DNA of 64,000 nucleotides. Origin: Geopseudomonas sagittaria. Lineage in GTDB: Bacteria; Pseudomonadota; Gammaproteobacteria; Pseudomonadales; Pseudomonadaceae. Below are positions 1 through 10,471 of this stretch, piece after piece. The notes below the pieces were generated by a model. The model did not search any database. It was given only the letters and a program-made list of their open reading frames with translations, and had not been told where the DNA came from. The stretch is taken from assembly GCF_900115715.1 (NCBI RefSeq), contig NZ_FOXM01000004.1, positions 62,001 to 126,000 of the forward strand, read 5' to 3'. Each line of letters begins with the position of its first letter. Within the stretch, counting starts at the first letter, position 1. The translations under genes were made by a program, and so were the position numbers.

Positions 1-415
1 TGTCGCGCATGGCCTTGTCGAAGCGCGAGCGGTCCTCGGCTTTGTCGATGGTGTCGGCGTTGGCGCCGATCATCTCGACGCCGAACTTGGCCAGCACGCC
101 GTGCTTTTCCAGGTCCAGCGCGCAGTTCAGCGCGGTCTGCCCGCCCATGGTCGGCAGCAGGGCGTCGGGGCGCTCCTTCTCGATGATCTTGGCCACGGTC
201 TGCCACTTGATCGGCTCGATGTAGGTGGCGTCGGCCATGGCCGGGTCGGTCATGATGGTGGCCGGGTTGGAGTTCACCAGGATGACGCGGAAGCCTTCCT
301 CGCGCAGGGCCTTGCAGGCCTGGGCGCCGGAGTAGTCGAACTCGCACGCCTGGCCGATGACGATGGGGCCGGCGCCGAGGATCAGGATACTTTTAATGTC
401 TGTACGTTTTGGCAT
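1..415 (-). CDS. carB: Carbamoyl-phosphate synthase large subunit, N-terminal part (cut by window edge)
   Basis: CarB makes carbamoyl phosphate from ammonia (delivered by CarA), bicarbonate and two ATP, for arginine and pyrimidine synthesis in the cytoplasm. Only the first 138 codons of a protein normally near 1070 residues are present. The translation begins [20 protein letters not shown], the standard start of the first biotin-carboxylase-like half, followed by the conserved [11 protein letters not shown] and [10 protein letters not shown] segments. It starts 36 bases after the carA stop on the same strand, so carA and carB are probably one operon. Family identity is certain; nothing can be said about the missing C-terminal synthase and allosteric domains. 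Confidence 0.97.
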   Translation of the reverse strand, partial: MPKRTDIKSILILGAGPIVIGQACEFDYSGAQACKALREEGFRVILVNSNPATIMTDPAMADATYIEPIKWQTVAKIIEKERPDALLPTMGGQTALNCALDLEKHGVLAKFGVEMIGANADTIDKAEDRSRFDKAMRD

Positions 416-451
416 GGTCTCTCACACGAATCCGTTGATCTGTCGGCAGGC

Positions 452-1588
452 TTAGCGACGCTTGGCCATCTCGGCGATGAAGCGATCGAACAGCGGGGCC
501 ACGTCGTGCGGGCCCGGGCTGGCTTCCGGGTGGCCCTGGAAGCTGAAGGCGACCTTGTCGGTACGCTCGATGCCCTGCAGGGTGCCGTCGAACAGCGATT
601 TGTGGGTGGCGCGCAGGTTGCCCGGCAGGCTGGTTTCGTCCGCGCAGAAGCCGTGGTTCTGGCTGGTGATCATCACCACGCCGGTATCCAGGTCCTGCAC
701 CGGGTGGTTGGCACCGTGGTGGCCGTGGCCCATCTTCATGGTCCTGGCGCCGGAGGCCAGGGCCAGCAGCTGGTGGCCGAGGCAGATGCCGAACACCGGA
801 ATCTCGGTCTCCAGCACGTCCTTGATCGCCTGGATGGCGTAGTCGCACGGCTCGGGGTCGCCCGGGCCGTTGGACAGGAACACGCCGTCCGGATTCAGGG
901 CCAGCGCCTCGCTGGCCGGGGTCTGCGCCGGCACCACGGTCACCCGGCAGCCGCGCGCCACCAGCATGCGCAAGATGTTCAGCTTGACGCCGAAGTCGTA
1001 GGCGACCACGTGGTAGGGCAGCTCGCTGGCGGCGATGTCGGCGTGGCTGTCGGTGTCGAGGTCCCACACGCTGGAGTTCCACTCGTAGGACTCGGTGCAG
1101 CTGACCACCTTGGCCAGGTCCATGCCCTTGAGGCCGGGGAAGCTGCGCGCCAGTTCCAGGGCCTTCTCTTCGCTGATGTCGTCGCCAGCGAGGATGCAGC
1201 CGTTCTGCGAACCCTTCTCGCGCAGGATGCGGGTCAGGCGGCGGGTGTCGATGCCGGCGATGGCCACCACGTTGTTGGCCTGCAGGTATTCGTCCAGCGG
1301 CTGCTTGTCGCGCCAGCTGCTGGAGACCAGCGGCAGGTCGCGGATCACCAGGCCGGCGGCCCACACGCGATTGGACTCGGCGTCTTCCGGCGTGGTGCCG
1401 GTGTTGCCGATGTGCGGATAGGTCAGGGTGACGATCTGCTGGCAGTAGGAAGGATCGGTGAGAATTTCCTGATAGCCGGTCATGGCGGTATTGAATACCA
1501 CCTCGCCGACGCTCTGCCCGTCGGCACCGATGGCTTCACCGCGGAAAATGCTGCCGTCGGCAAGCGCGAGTATGGCTGGCTTAGTCAA
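452..1588 (-). CDS. carA: Carbamoyl-phosphate synthase small (glutaminase) subunit
   Basis: CarA hydrolyses glutamine and channels ammonia to CarB. The N-terminal half is the CarA-specific domain and the C-terminal half a class I glutamine amidotransferase, with the nucleophile in GICLGHQ (about residue 267) and the His-Glu pair in [11 protein letters not shown] (about 350). I chose a TTG start at 1588-1586: it is preceded by GGGAGG at 1594-1599, gives the usual product beginning [12 protein letters not shown], and gives 378 residues, the length I recall for Pseudomonas CarA. An in-frame ATG at 1618 would add ten residues but overlaps the stop of a leader ORF and lacks a ribosome-binding site. 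Transcription is probably controlled by the leader and attenuator upstream. Confidence 0.96.
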   Translation of the reverse strand: MTKPAILALADGSIFRGEAIGADGQSVGEVVFNTAMTGYQEILTDPSYCQQIVTLTYPHIGNTGTTPEDAESNRVWAAGLVIRDLPLVSSSWRDKQPLDEYLQANNVVAIAGIDTRRLTRILREKGSQNGCILAGDDISEEKALELARSFPGLKGMDLAKVVSCTESYEWNSSVWDLDTDSHADIAASELPYHVVAYDFGVKLNILRMLVARGCRVTVVPAQTPASEALALNPDGVFLSNGPGDPEPCDYAIQAIKDVLETEIPVFGICLGHQLLALASGARTMKMGHGHHGANHPVQDLDTGVVMITSQNHGFCADETSLPGNLRATHKSLFDGTLQGIERTDKVAFSFQGHPEASPGPHDVAPLFDRFIAEMAKRR

Positions 1589-1614
1589 GAAGACCTCCCG
1601 TAAATAGAGCCGTT

Positions 1615-1680
1615 TCATGCAAATTCAGGTTGCAAAAAAGCGGAATGACGTGAGAACCACATCACCCCGCTTTTTTCCAT
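1615..1680 (-). CDS. Putative carA leader peptide (21 aa)
   Basis: A 21-codon ORF upstream of carA on the same strand, reading [20 protein letters not shown] then Ala and TGA. Both arms of the terminator-like hairpin at 1634-1676 lie inside it, so a ribosome translating it would occupy the stem. Its TGA (1617-1615) overlaps an ATG in the carA frame (1618-1616). No strong ribosome-binding site is visible before the ATG, which is the main weakness. Pyrimidine-responsive leaders of this general type are known for pyrBI of enteric bacteria, and I recall attenuation being discussed for Pseudomonas carAB. That this peptide is made is inference. Confidence 0.45.
   Translation of the reverse strand: MEKSGVMWFSRHSAFLQPEFA
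1634..1676 (-). terminator. Attenuator-like intrinsic terminator in the carA leader
   Basis: Read on the minus strand, two 15-base arms (1676-1662 and 1648-1634) pair completely, allowing two G-U pairs, around a 13-base loop. The stem has a GC core and ends in six U residues, as in a rho-independent terminator, yet it lies only 46 bases before the carA start. That placement indicates premature termination control rather than an end-of-operon terminator for dapB. An AT-rich TAAAAT at 1718-1723 (minus strand) is a possible -10 upstream; I could not find a convincing -35. Confidence 0.7.
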
Positions 1681-1816
1681 GTTGTCTGCATGCTCGTAGT
1701 GGACGCACTAAAGCTGAATTTTAGAGCAAAAATCGTCCAACGGAAAGGTCTACCGCCCATGGGCGATAGCGACTGCACGCTCGCGGTGCAGCCGGTGACC
1801 TTCCGGTCGGCACGCC

Positions 1817-3809
<1,993 letters not shown>

Positions 3810-3852
3810 GGATCTCATGCACTCCGATTTCGTCTTCCCCAGACACGCCGAC

Positions 3853-3910
3853 GCGGGAGCAAGCTCCCGCGCGGCGGTCAGGACCCGCGGCAGACGGACT
3901 GCCGCGGGTC
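3853..3910. repeat. Two perfect hairpins between dnaK and dnaJ
   Basis: Hairpin 1 has 8-bp arms GCGGGAGC/GCTCCCGC (3853-3860 and 3863-3870) around AA. Hairpin 2 has 12-bp arms (3882-3893 and 3899-3910, GACCCGCGGCAG and its complement) around a 5-base loop. Neither is followed by a T-run on the minus strand, so they are not classical terminators. The first resembles the short REP-type hairpins common between Pseudomonas genes. They could stabilise the 3' end of dnaK mRNA or reduce transcription into dnaJ. Confidence 0.75.
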
Positions 3911-3932
3911 AGGGCGGAAGCAAGCGTGACGC

Positions 3933-5855
3933 TTACTTGTTGTCCTTGCCTTCCTTGACTTCCTCGAACTCGGCATCGACCACGTCGTCACCGGCCGCCT
4001 TGTCCTGCTGGCCGCCGGCCTGGGTGGCGTCCTGCGCCTGCTCGGCGTACATCTTCTGCGCCAGCGGCGCGGTCACCTGGGACAGGGCATTGATCTTGGC
4101 CTCGATGGCCGCCTTGTCGTCACCCTTCACCGCCGCTTCCAGCTCACCCAGCGCGACCTCGATCGCGGCCTTCTCCTCGGCGGTGGCCTTGTCGCCAGCC
4201 TCGGTGACCATCTTGCGGGTGGCGTGCACCAGCTGATCGCCCTGGTTGCGCGCAACCACCAGCTCCTCGAACTTGCGGTCTTCCTCGGCGTTGGCCTCGG
4301 CGTCGCGGACCATCTGCTGGATCTCTTCCTCGGACAGGCCGGAGTTGGCCTTGATCACGATGGACTGCTGCTTGCCGGTGGCCTTGTCCTTCGCGCCGAC
4401 ATGCAGGATGCCGTTGGCGTCGATGTCGAAGGTGACCTCGATCTGCGGCACGCCGCGCGGCGCCGGCGGAATGTCGGCCAGGTCGAAGCGGCCCAGCGAC
4501 TTGTTCTGCGCCGCCTGCTTGCGCTCGCCCTGCAGCACGTGGATGGTCACCGCGTTCTGGTTGTCGTCGGCGGTGGAGAACACCTGCGACTTCTTGGTCG
4601 GGATGGTGGTGTTCTTCTCGATCAGCGCGGTCATCACGCCGCCGAGGGTCTCGATGCCCAGGGTCAGCGGGGAGACGTCGAGGAGCAGCACGTCCTTGAC
4701 GTCGCCGGCCAGCACGGCGCCCTGGATGGCGGCGCCCATGGCCACCGCTTCGTCCGGGTTGACGTCCTTGCGCGGCTCCTTGCCGAAGAACTCGGCGACC
4801 TTCTGCTGCACCATCGGCATGCGGGTCTGACCGCCGACCAGGATCACGTCGTCGATCTTGGCCACGTCGATGCCGGCGTCCTTGAGGGCGATGCGGCACG
4901 GCTCGATGGTGCGGGCCACCAGGTCTTCCACCAGCGCTTCCAGCTTGGCGCGGGAAATCTTCACGTTCAGGTGCTTCGGACCGCTGGCGTCGGCGGTGAT
5001 GTACGGCAGGTTGACGTCGGTCTGCTGGCTGGAGGACAGCTCGATCTTGGCCTTCTCGGCAGCTTCCTTCAGGCGCTGCATGGCCAGCGGATCGCCCTTG
5101 AGGTTGATGCCGCTTTCCTTCTTGAATTCGTCGACGAGATAGTCGATCAGGCGGATGTCGAAGTCCTCGCCGCCCAGGAAGGTGTCGCCGTTGGTGGCCA
5201 GCACCTCGAACTGGTGCTCGCCGTCGACTTCGGCGATCTCGATCACCGACACGTCGAAGGTGCCGCCGCCCAGGTCATAGACGATCACGGTGTGGTCGCC
5301 ACGGGCCTTGTCCATGCCGTAGGCCAGCGCCGCGGCGGTCGGCTCGTTGATGATGCGCTTGACGTCGAGACCGGCGATGCGACCGGCGTCCTTGGTAGCC
5401 TGACGCTGGCTGTCGTTGAAGTAGGCCGGCACGGTGATCACCGCTTCGGTGACCGGCTCGCCGAGGTAGTCTTCGGCGGTCTTCTTCATCTTCTTCAGCA
5501 CTTCGGCGCTGATCTGCGGCGGCGCCATCTTCTGGCCCTTCACTTCCACCCAGGCGTCGCCGTTGTCGGCCTTGACGATGGTGTAGGGCACCATCTTGAT
5601 GTCCTTCTGCACCACGTCTTCTTCGAAGCGGCGGCCGATCAGACGCTTCACCGCGTACAGGGTGTTGTGCGGGTTGGTCACCGCCTGGCGCTTGGCGCTC
5701 TGGCCGACCAGGATCTCGCCATCGTTGGTGTAGGCGATGATCGACGGGGTGGTCCGGCCACCTTCGGCGTTTTCGATGACCTTGGCCACGCCGTTCTCCA
5801 GAACGGATACGCAGGAGTTGGTGGTGCCCAGGTCGATACCGATGATTTTGCCCAT
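3933..5855 (-). CDS. dnaK: Chaperone DnaK (Hsp70)
   Basis: DnaK is the ATP-driven cytoplasmic chaperone that works with DnaJ and GrpE and also restrains sigma-32. The product has 640 residues, the normal length. It opens [15 protein letters not shown] with the actin-fold phosphate-1 loop at residues 8-14, has the second phosphate loop YDLGGGTFD near 200 and the VGGQTRMP segment near 345, then the substrate-binding domain and lid, ending in an acidic-basic tail ([10 protein letters not shown]). grpE lies 121 bases upstream on the same strand, and a dedicated sigma-32 promoter sits in that gap, so dnaK can be made separately from grpE. Confidence 0.99.
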   Translation of the reverse strand: MGKIIGIDLGTTNSCVSVLENGVAKVIENAEGGRTTPSIIAYTNDGEILVGQSAKRQAVTNPHNTLYAVKRLIGRRFEEDVVQKDIKMVPYTIVKADNGDAWVEVKGQKMAPPQISAEVLKKMKKTAEDYLGEPVTEAVITVPAYFNDSQRQATKDAGRIAGLDVKRIINEPTAAALAYGMDKARGDHTVIVYDLGGGTFDVSVIEIAEVDGEHQFEVLATNGDTFLGGEDFDIRLIDYLVDEFKKESGINLKGDPLAMQRLKEAAEKAKIELSSSQQTDVNLPYITADASGPKHLNVKISRAKLEALVEDLVARTIEPCRIALKDAGIDVAKIDDVILVGGQTRMPMVQQKVAEFFGKEPRKDVNPDEAVAMGAAIQGAVLAGDVKDVLLLDVSPLTLGIETLGGVMTALIEKNTTIPTKKSQVFSTADDNQNAVTIHVLQGERKQAAQNKSLGRFDLADIPPAPRGVPQIEVTFDIDANGILHVGAKDKATGKQQSIVIKANSGLSEEEIQQMVRDAEANAEEDRKFEELVVARNQGDQLVHATRKMVTEAGDKATAEEKAAIEVALGELEAAVKGDDKAAIEAKINALSQVTAPLAQKMYAEQAQDATQAGGQQDKAAGDDVVDAEFEEVKEGKDNK

Positions 5856-5928
5856 ATTACTCTCCCGAAATTCTGACTCGGGGCGGCGCTTCTGGCTGCC
5901 GCCCGGATGACTGGATGCTTGGCACTAC

Positions 5929-5956
5929 AGATGGGGATGCCCCGACCGCTTTCAAG
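5929..5956 (-). promoter_or_regulatory. Sigma-32 heat-shock promoter for dnaK
   Basis: On the minus strand CTTGAAA (5956-5950) is followed after 13 bases by CCCCATCT (5936-5929). This fits the sigma-32 consensus CTTGAAA N11-16 CCCCATNT completely. It lies 74 bases before the dnaK start in the grpE-dnaK gap. Confidence 0.85.
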
Positions 5957-5976
5957 GGCATTCCCGGCAATTCACT

Positions 5977-6519
5977 TCACTCGGCTTTGCTCACCACCAC
6001 CATCGCCGGGCGCAGCAAGCGACCATTGAGCAGATAGCCTTTCTGAAACACCTTGAGCACGCTGCCCGGCTCGACGCCGGCACTGGCTTCCATGGCCATG
6101 GCCTGGTGCTGCTCGGGGTTGAACGGCTCGCCGTGCGGGTCGAGCGCCTCGACCTGGTAGCGCTTGAGGGTGTCGTGGAACGCCTTGAGGGTCAGCTCCA
6201 TGCCTTCGCGCATCGGCCGGATCGTCTCGTCGGCCGGATCGGACAGCTCGAGGCCGCGCTCCAGGCTGTCGACCACCATCAGCAGGTCGGCGGCGAATTT
6301 TTCCAGGGCGAACTTGTGCGCCTTCTCCACGTCCTGTTCGGCGCGGCGACGCACGTTGTGCAGCTCGGCAGCCGCACGCAGGGCCTGATCCCGGGCTTCC
6401 GCCAGCTGCTCCTCGAGCACCTGCACGCGCTGCGCCAGATCGTCGCCGGCGGCGGCTTCTGCCGCACCCGGCACCTCGGCCTCGGGGTTCTGCGGATCAA
6501 GCTTGTGTTCGTCAGCCAT
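5977..6519 (-). CDS. grpE: Nucleotide exchange factor GrpE
   Basis: GrpE is a homodimeric cytoplasmic factor that releases ADP from DnaK. The start at 6519 is supported by AAGGAG eight bases upstream and gives 180 residues beginning [10 protein letters not shown]; a longer upstream reading frame has no such site. An acidic N-terminal tail (about 1-35) leads into the long dimerising coiled coil (about 36-85) and the C-terminal beta domain, which ends with [11 protein letters not shown]. It is the first gene of the grpE-dnaK-dnaJ heat-shock cluster and is divergent from recN. Confidence 0.97.
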   Translation of the reverse strand: MADEHKLDPQNPEAEVPGAAEAAAGDDLAQRVQVLEEQLAEARDQALRAAAELHNVRRRAEQDVEKAHKFALEKFAADLLMVVDSLERGLELSDPADETIRPMREGMELTLKAFHDTLKRYQVEALDPHGEPFNPEQHQAMAMEASAGVEPGSVLKVFQKGYLLNGRLLRPAMVVVSKAE

Positions 6520-6573
6520 GGATATCTCCTTGAAAACAGGGGGCGGGCAGCAAGGCCCTCGATTCAGCCGCCT

Positions 6574-6601
6574 ATATGGGGGCGCGTGCGCCAGCTTCAA
6601 G
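6574..6601 (-). promoter_or_regulatory. Sigma-32 heat-shock promoter for grpE
   Basis: On the minus strand CTTGAAG (6601-6595), 13 bases, then CCCCATAT (6581-6574). Only the last base of the -35 differs from consensus. It lies 55 bases before grpE and its -35 is six bases from the -35 of the divergent recN promoter. Confidence 0.82.
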
Positions 6602-6607
6602 GGGGGA

Positions 6608-6663
6608 TTGCCGACGCCGGATGGACTACTGTATAAATTCACACATACTGTACAAATACACAG
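6608..6663 (+). promoter_or_regulatory. recN promoter with two LexA (SOS) boxes
   Basis: A -35 TTGCCG (6608-6613) and -10 TATAAA (6632-6637), spaced 18 bases, point at recN. Two LexA-type sites overlap or follow the -10: CTGTATAAATTCACAC at 6629-6644 (one mismatch in the CTGT-N8-ACAG core) and CTGTACAAATACACAG at 6648-6663 (perfect core). LexA bound to either would block this promoter. Tandem LexA sites are also known at E. coli recN. Confidence 0.85.
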
Positions 6664-6688
6664 ACCACCAAACCGCGAGGGCCACGCC

Positions 6689-8362
6689 ATGCTCGTGCAC
6701 CTGTCGATCCGCAACTACGCCATCGTCGAGCAGCTCGATCTCGAGCTGTGCGCCGGCATGAGCGTCATCACCGGCGAAACCGGCGCCGGCAAGTCGATCA
6801 TGCTCGACGCCCTCGGCCTGGCCCTCGGTGATCGCGCCGACAACGGCGTGGTGCGTCCCGGCGCCGACAAGGCCGACATCCTCGCCAGCTTCGACCTCGG
6901 AGAGATTCCCGAGGCCCAGCAGTGGCTGGCCGAGCGCGACCTGGACGGCGACGGCCCGTGCATCCTGCGCCGGGTAATCACCCGCGAGGGGCGCTCGCGC
7001 GCCTACATCAACGGCACCCCCTGCCCGCTCGGCGACCTGAAGAGCCTCGGCGAGCGGCTGATCGACATCCACAGCCAGCACGAACACCAGTCGCTGCTCA
7101 AGCCCGACACCCACCGCCGCCTGCTCGACGCCTATGCCGGCGCCAGCGAGCTGGCCCGCCAGGTGCAGCTCGCCGCGCAGCGCTGGCGGCAGACCCGCAG
7201 CGAACTGCAGCGCCTGGCGCAGAACGGCGACGAGCAGCGCGCCCGCCAGCAGCTGCTCAGCTACCAGCTCGAGGAGCTGGACAATCTCGCCCTCGGCGCC
7301 AGCGAGCTGGACGAGCTGGAACAGCAGCACAAGACCCTGAGCAACGCCGGCGCCCTGCTCGACGCCTGCCGCCAGGTGCTCGAACTGTGCAGCGAGAGCG
7401 ACAGCGGCAACGTGCTCGCCGCCTTGGCCAGTAGCATCCATCGCCTGGGCGGCGGCAGCGGCCAGCCGGCCGCCCTCGACGAGGCCGTCGGTCTGCTGAG
7501 CAGCGCGCAGATCCAGGTCGAGGAGGCGGTGAGCGGCCTCAACCGCTTCATCGACCATTTCGAGGCCGACCCGCAGCGCCAGCAACAGATCGAGGAGCGC
7601 CTGGACAGCATCTACAGCCTGGCGCGCAAGCACCGCATCCAGCCGGGCGAGCTGGGCGCCCTGCAGGAGCAGCTGCGCCACGAGCTGCAGGCGCTGCACG
7701 CCGACGACAGTGCCGTCGAGCGCCTGGGCGAGGAGCTGGAGGCCTACGCCCGCCACTATCACGACAAGGCCGACGAGCTGACCCAGCTGCGCCGCGCTGC
7801 CGCCGCGCGCCTGGCCGCTGCGGTGGAGACCGAGATGCAGCGCCTGGGCATGCCCGGCGGGCGCTTCGCCATCGCCCTGCAGCCGGTCGCCGGCGAGGAG
7901 CCGCAACCCCAGGGTCAGGAGCTGATTGAATTCCAGGTCAGCGCCAACCCCGGGCAGCCGCTCAAGGGCCTGGCCAGGGTCGCCTCCGGCGGCGAGCTGT
8001 CACGCATCAGCCTGGCGATCCAGGTGATCACCGCACAGACCTCGCGCATCCCCACCCTGGTGTTCGACGAGGTCGACGTCGGCATCGGCGGCCCCACCGC
8101 CGAGGTGGTCGGCCAGCTGCTGCGCAGCCTCGGCGAGCGTGGCCAGGTGATCACCGTCACCCACCTGCCGCAGGTCGCTGCCCAGGGCCACCAGCACCTG
8201 TTCGTGCACAAGCAGCGCGACAGCGACGAGACGCGCACCGCGGTGGCCCGCCTCAGTCACGGCCAGCGCGTCGAGGAGGTCGCCCGCATGCTCGGCGGCC
8301 TCGACCTCACCGAGGTCTCCCTCGCGCATGCCCGGCAGATGATCGGCGGCGCCCCGGCCTGA
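6689..8362 (+). CDS. recN: DNA repair protein RecN (SMC-like ATPase)
   Basis: RecN is a cytoplasmic SMC-family ATPase recruited to double-strand breaks, where it promotes end or sister pairing for RecA-dependent repair. The start at 6689 gives [20 protein letters not shown] and 557 residues, the normal size; a longer open frame runs through the promoter and is rejected. Walker A GETGAGKS is at residues 29-36, long coiled-coil arms fill the middle, and the ABC signature ASGGELSRI and Walker [13 protein letters not shown] are in the C-terminal third. Two LexA boxes predict DNA-damage induction. A bidirectional terminator separates it from convergent fur. Confidence 0.98.
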   Translation: MLVHLSIRNYAIVEQLDLELCAGMSVITGETGAGKSIMLDALGLALGDRADNGVVRPGADKADILASFDLGEIPEAQQWLAERDLDGDGPCILRRVITREGRSRAYINGTPCPLGDLKSLGERLIDIHSQHEHQSLLKPDTHRRLLDAYAGASELARQVQLAAQRWRQTRSELQRLAQNGDEQRARQQLLSYQLEELDNLALGASELDELEQQHKTLSNAGALLDACRQVLELCSESDSGNVLAALASSIHRLGGGSGQPAALDEAVGLLSSAQIQVEEAVSGLNRFIDHFEADPQRQQQIEERLDSIYSLARKHRIQPGELGALQEQLRHELQALHADDSAVERLGEELEAYARHYHDKADELTQLRRAAAARLAAAVETEMQRLGMPGGRFAIALQPVAGEEPQPQGQELIEFQVSANPGQPLKGLARVASGGELSRISLAIQVITAQTSRIPTLVFDEVDVGIGGPTAEVVGQLLRSLGERGQVITVTHLPQVAAQGHQHLFVHKQRDSDETRTAVARLSHGQRVEEVARMLGGLDLTEVSLAHARQMIGGAPA

Positions 8363-8386
8363 GTCCAACCCGAAGCGCGCACCACG

Positions 8387-8417
8387 AAAAAAGGCGACCT
8401 TGCGGTCGCCTTTTTTT
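8387..8417. terminator. Bidirectional terminator between recN and fur
   Basis: A 7-bp stem GGCGACC/GGTCGCC (8393-8399 and 8404-8410) with a 4-base loop is flanked by six A and seven T, so it can end both the recN and the convergent fur transcripts. Confidence 0.92.
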
Positions 8418-8434
8418 CATGCTCGGCAGTAGCG

Positions 8435-8839
8435 TCAGGCCTTCGGGCGCACGTAGAGCACCAGGTTGTGGTCGACCAGCTCGAAGCCGTGCTGGGCGGC
8501 AATCTCGCGCTGCAGCTTCTCGATCTGCGGATCGATGAACTCGATCACCTCGCCGCTATCGACATTGATCATGTGATCGTGGTGTGCGCCATCGGACAAC
8601 TCGAAGACCGCATGACCGCCATCGAAATTGTGCCGCTCCACCAGACCGGCCGCCTCGAACTGGGTCAGTACCCGGTACACGGTGGCCAGGCCGACATCCT
8701 CGCCGGCCTCCATCAGCGCCTTGTAGACATCCTCGGCGCTCATGTGCCGCTGCTCGGCGGAATCCAGCATCTGCAGAATCTTCACCCGGGGCAACGTCAC
8801 CTTCAGCCCGACTTTGCGCAATTCGTTGTTTTCAACCAT
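8435..8839 (-). CDS. fur: Ferric uptake regulator Fur
   Basis: Fur is the Fe(II)-dependent repressor of iron-acquisition genes. The product has 134 residues: an N-terminal winged helix with [10 protein letters not shown] (about 52-61), then the metal-binding dimerisation domain with H32, E80, HHDH at 86-89 and H124. The protein contains no cysteine at all. The position equivalent to Cys92 of E. coli Fur is Asn92, and Cys95, Cys132 and Cys137 have no counterparts, so no cysteine-based structural zinc site is possible. It is divergent from bamE over 96 bases, a pairing I recall from other Pseudomonas and Xanthomonas. Confidence 0.97.
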   Translation of the reverse strand: MVENNELRKVGLKVTLPRVKILQMLDSAEQRHMSAEDVYKALMEAGEDVGLATVYRVLTQFEAAGLVERHNFDGGHAVFELSDGAHHDHMINVDSGEVIEFIDPQIEKLQREIAAQHGFELVDHNLVLYVRPKA

Positions 8840-8864
8840 GTTCAGCTTTCTCGTGGGGGAGCGC

Positions 8865-8893
8865 TTCGCAGCCTCCCTCAATGCGGGTATGAT
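8865..8893 (+). promoter_or_regulatory. Candidate bamE promoter
   Basis: TTCGCA (8865-8870), 17 bases, then TATGAT (8888-8893), 42 bases before the bamE start. It lies in the shared fur/bamE control region; the opposing fur promoter must overlap it but I could not assign it clearly. Confidence 0.5.
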
Positions 8894-8935
8894 CCCGGGT
8901 CTGTTGCCTGCCAAGATAGTGGAAGAGACCCACCG

Positions 8936-9505
8936 ATGCAAAAAGCCAAGCTCATGCTGACCGGCCTCACCTTTCTGGGACTCGTAGCACTCGCCGGCTG
9001 TTCGTTTCCGGGGGTCTACAAGATCGATATCCAGCAGGGCAACGTGGTTACTCAGGACATGATAGACCAGTTGCGCCCCGGAATGACCCGACGCCAGGTG
9101 CGGTTTATCATGGGCAACCCGCTGATCACCGACACCTTCCACGCCAATCGCTGGGATTACCTGTACAGCCTGCAGCCCGGCGGCGGTGCCCGCCAGCAGG
9201 AGCGCATCAGCCTGGTGTTCGACGGCAACGACCAGCTGGTCGGCCTGTCCGGCGACTTCGTCCCCGGCCAGAGCCGCGACGAAGCCATCCGCGGCAGCAG
9301 CGCCGCCACCGAGTTGGAAGAAGCCAGCCCCGAGGCGAGCGCTCCCGCGGAACAGGAAGCCATCACCCCGCCGCCGGTCGTCGCGGAGCCCGCACCCGCC
9401 CCCGGCTCGCTGCTGGAACAGATCCAGCAGGAAGTCGACGAGGCCGAAACCGCCCCGGTACCGGAGCCGGAATCGCTGCAACTCGAGTCCGAACAGGCCG
9501 AGTAA
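8936..9505 (+). CDS. bamE: Outer membrane assembly lipoprotein BamE (OmlA/SmpA)
   Basis: BamE is a lipoprotein of the BAM complex that inserts beta-barrel proteins into the outer membrane. The signal sequence ends in lipobox LAGC at residues 19-22, so Cys22 is the lipidated N terminus. The conserved core includes [19 protein letters not shown] and [14 protein letters not shown]. After the globular domain (to about residue 110) there is an acidic, Pro/Ala-rich tail to residue 189, longer than the E. coli protein and typical of the Pseudomonas OmlA form. The start at 8936 is fixed by the signal peptide. Confidence 0.96.
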   Translation: MQKAKLMLTGLTFLGLVALAGCSFPGVYKIDIQQGNVVTQDMIDQLRPGMTRRQVRFIMGNPLITDTFHANRWDYLYSLQPGGGARQQERISLVFDGNDQLVGLSGDFVPGQSRDEAIRGSSAATELEEASPEASAPAEQEAITPPPVVAEPAPAPGSLLEQIQQEVDEAETAPVPEPESLQLESEQAE

Positions 9506-9521
9506 GCAGCCGCCGCCCACG

Positions 9522-9551
9522 AAAAAGCCCGAGCATCGACTCGGGCTTTTT
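9522..9551. terminator. Bidirectional terminator after bamE
   Basis: Stem GCCCGAG/CTCGGGC (9527-9533 and 9540-9546), 6-base loop, flanked by five A and five T. It serves bamE and the convergent ratA-rnfH pair. Confidence 0.92.
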
Positions 9552-9602
9552 CATTTCAGCTGCTCAGCTGCGCCATGGTGCAGCGGCAGGCCGCAGCCGC
9601 AC

Positions 9603-9923
9603 CTACTCCTCGCCGTCCGCCTTGGCCTTGGCGACCTTGGCCGCACGCTGCTTGCGCGCCTCCTTGGGGTCGGCGATCAGCGGCCGGTAGATCTCCACCC
9701 GCTCGCCCTCCTCCAGCACCCGCTCCTCGGGCTTGGCCACCGCCTTGCCGAAGATGCCCATCGGCGCCGTGGCCAGGTCCAGACCGGGGAACAGCGCGGC
9801 GATACCCGAGCGCTCGGCGGCCTCGCGCATGCTGGTGCCATAGGGCACGCTCAGGCGCAGCAGTTTCTGCTTGTCGGCGAGGGCGTAGACCACCTCGACG
9901 GCAATGGTGTCCGGCTTATCCAT
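9603..9923 (-). CDS. rnfH: RnfH-family ubiquitin-like protein (UPF0125)
   Basis: A 106-residue cytoplasmic protein of the RnfH/UPF0125 family, a small beta-grasp fold of uncertain biochemical role. Recognisable features are the N-terminal IAVEVVYALADKQ, the VPYGTSMREAAERSGI segment and the VEIYRPLIADPKEARKQRA motif followed by a basic Lys/Ala tail. It starts inside the last codons of ratA (8-base overlap), so the two are translationally coupled, as in many gammaproteobacteria. The name comes from association with rnf operons elsewhere; there are no rnf genes in this window. Confidence 0.9.
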   Translation of the reverse strand: MDKPDTIAVEVVYALADKQKLLRLSVPYGTSMREAAERSGIAALFPGLDLATAPMGIFGKAVAKPEERVLEEGERVEIYRPLIADPKEARKQRAAKVAKAKADGEE

Positions 9924-10350
9924 ACAGCTGCTTGGCTCTCTGGCAGAAGGCGTCGACCATGGTGGTCGCCGCCTGGTTGAACAACGGCCCGAGGGTCGCC
10001 TTGACCAGCGCGCCGGAATACTCGAAGGACAGGTCGAGAGTGATCTTGCAGGCACTCTCGCTGAGCGCCTGGAAACTCCACACGCCATGCAGGGAGCGGA
10101 ACGGCCCCTGCTCCAGCTGCATCTCGATCGACTCGCCCGGCACCAGGGTATTGCAGGTGGTGAACTGCTGGCTGATCCCCGCCTTGCCGACCTTGAGGGT
10201 CGCGCGCATCCGCGCCGGGCTGCTCTCCAGCACCTCGGCGGCCGAACACCAGGGCAGGAACTGCGGGTAGCTGGCCACATCGTTGACCAGGTCGTACAGC
10301 GCCTGCGCCGGATACGGCAACAGGGCCGAGCGTTGAATTCGCGTGCTCAT
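9916..10350 (-). CDS. ratA: Ribosome association toxin RatA / CoQ10-like START-domain protein
   Basis: A 144-residue START/SRPBCC-fold protein. The E. coli homologue (RatA, formerly YfjG) was described as a 50S-binding inhibitor of subunit joining, while the eukaryotic Coq10 branch binds ubiquinone, so its physiological role is not settled. The conserved opening [19 protein letters not shown] and the YPQFLPWC motif are present. It overlaps rnfH by 8 bases and is divergent from smpB, an arrangement conserved in many gammaproteobacteria. Confidence 0.93.
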   Translation of the reverse strand: MSTRIQRSALLPYPAQALYDLVNDVASYPQFLPWCSAAEVLESSPARMRATLKVGKAGISQQFTTCNTLVPGESIEMQLEQGPFRSLHGVWSFQALSESACKITLDLSFEYSGALVKATLGPLFNQAATTMVDAFCQRAKQLYG

Positions 10351-10456
10351 GCAGGAGGCTCGCCGGAAAATGTCCGCACATTGTCCGAAATTCGCCGCAG
10401 CCGCTCAAGCACCACACCGGCCACCGACACGCATGGCGCGGCGCAGGGCAAATCCC

Positions 10457-10462
10457 TATAAT
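10457..10462 (+). promoter_or_regulatory. smpB -10 element close to the start codon
   Basis: A perfect TATAAT lies only nine bases before the smpB ATG. No good -35 is visible at the expected distance. Transcription from it would begin at about 10468-10470, giving an almost leaderless mRNA. Confidence 0.5.
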
Positions 10463-10471
10463 GCGCAGCCT

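Noticed and set aside
6529-6535. CTTGAAA on the plus strand as a heat-shock promoter for recN
   Set aside because: No CCCCAT-type -10 follows at 11-16 bases, and the match lies over the grpE ribosome-binding region.
6648-6663. TGTACA at recN as a LitR/CarH site
   Set aside because: Only one TGTACA is present, and it is part of a perfect LexA box; no partner hexamer 12 bases away.
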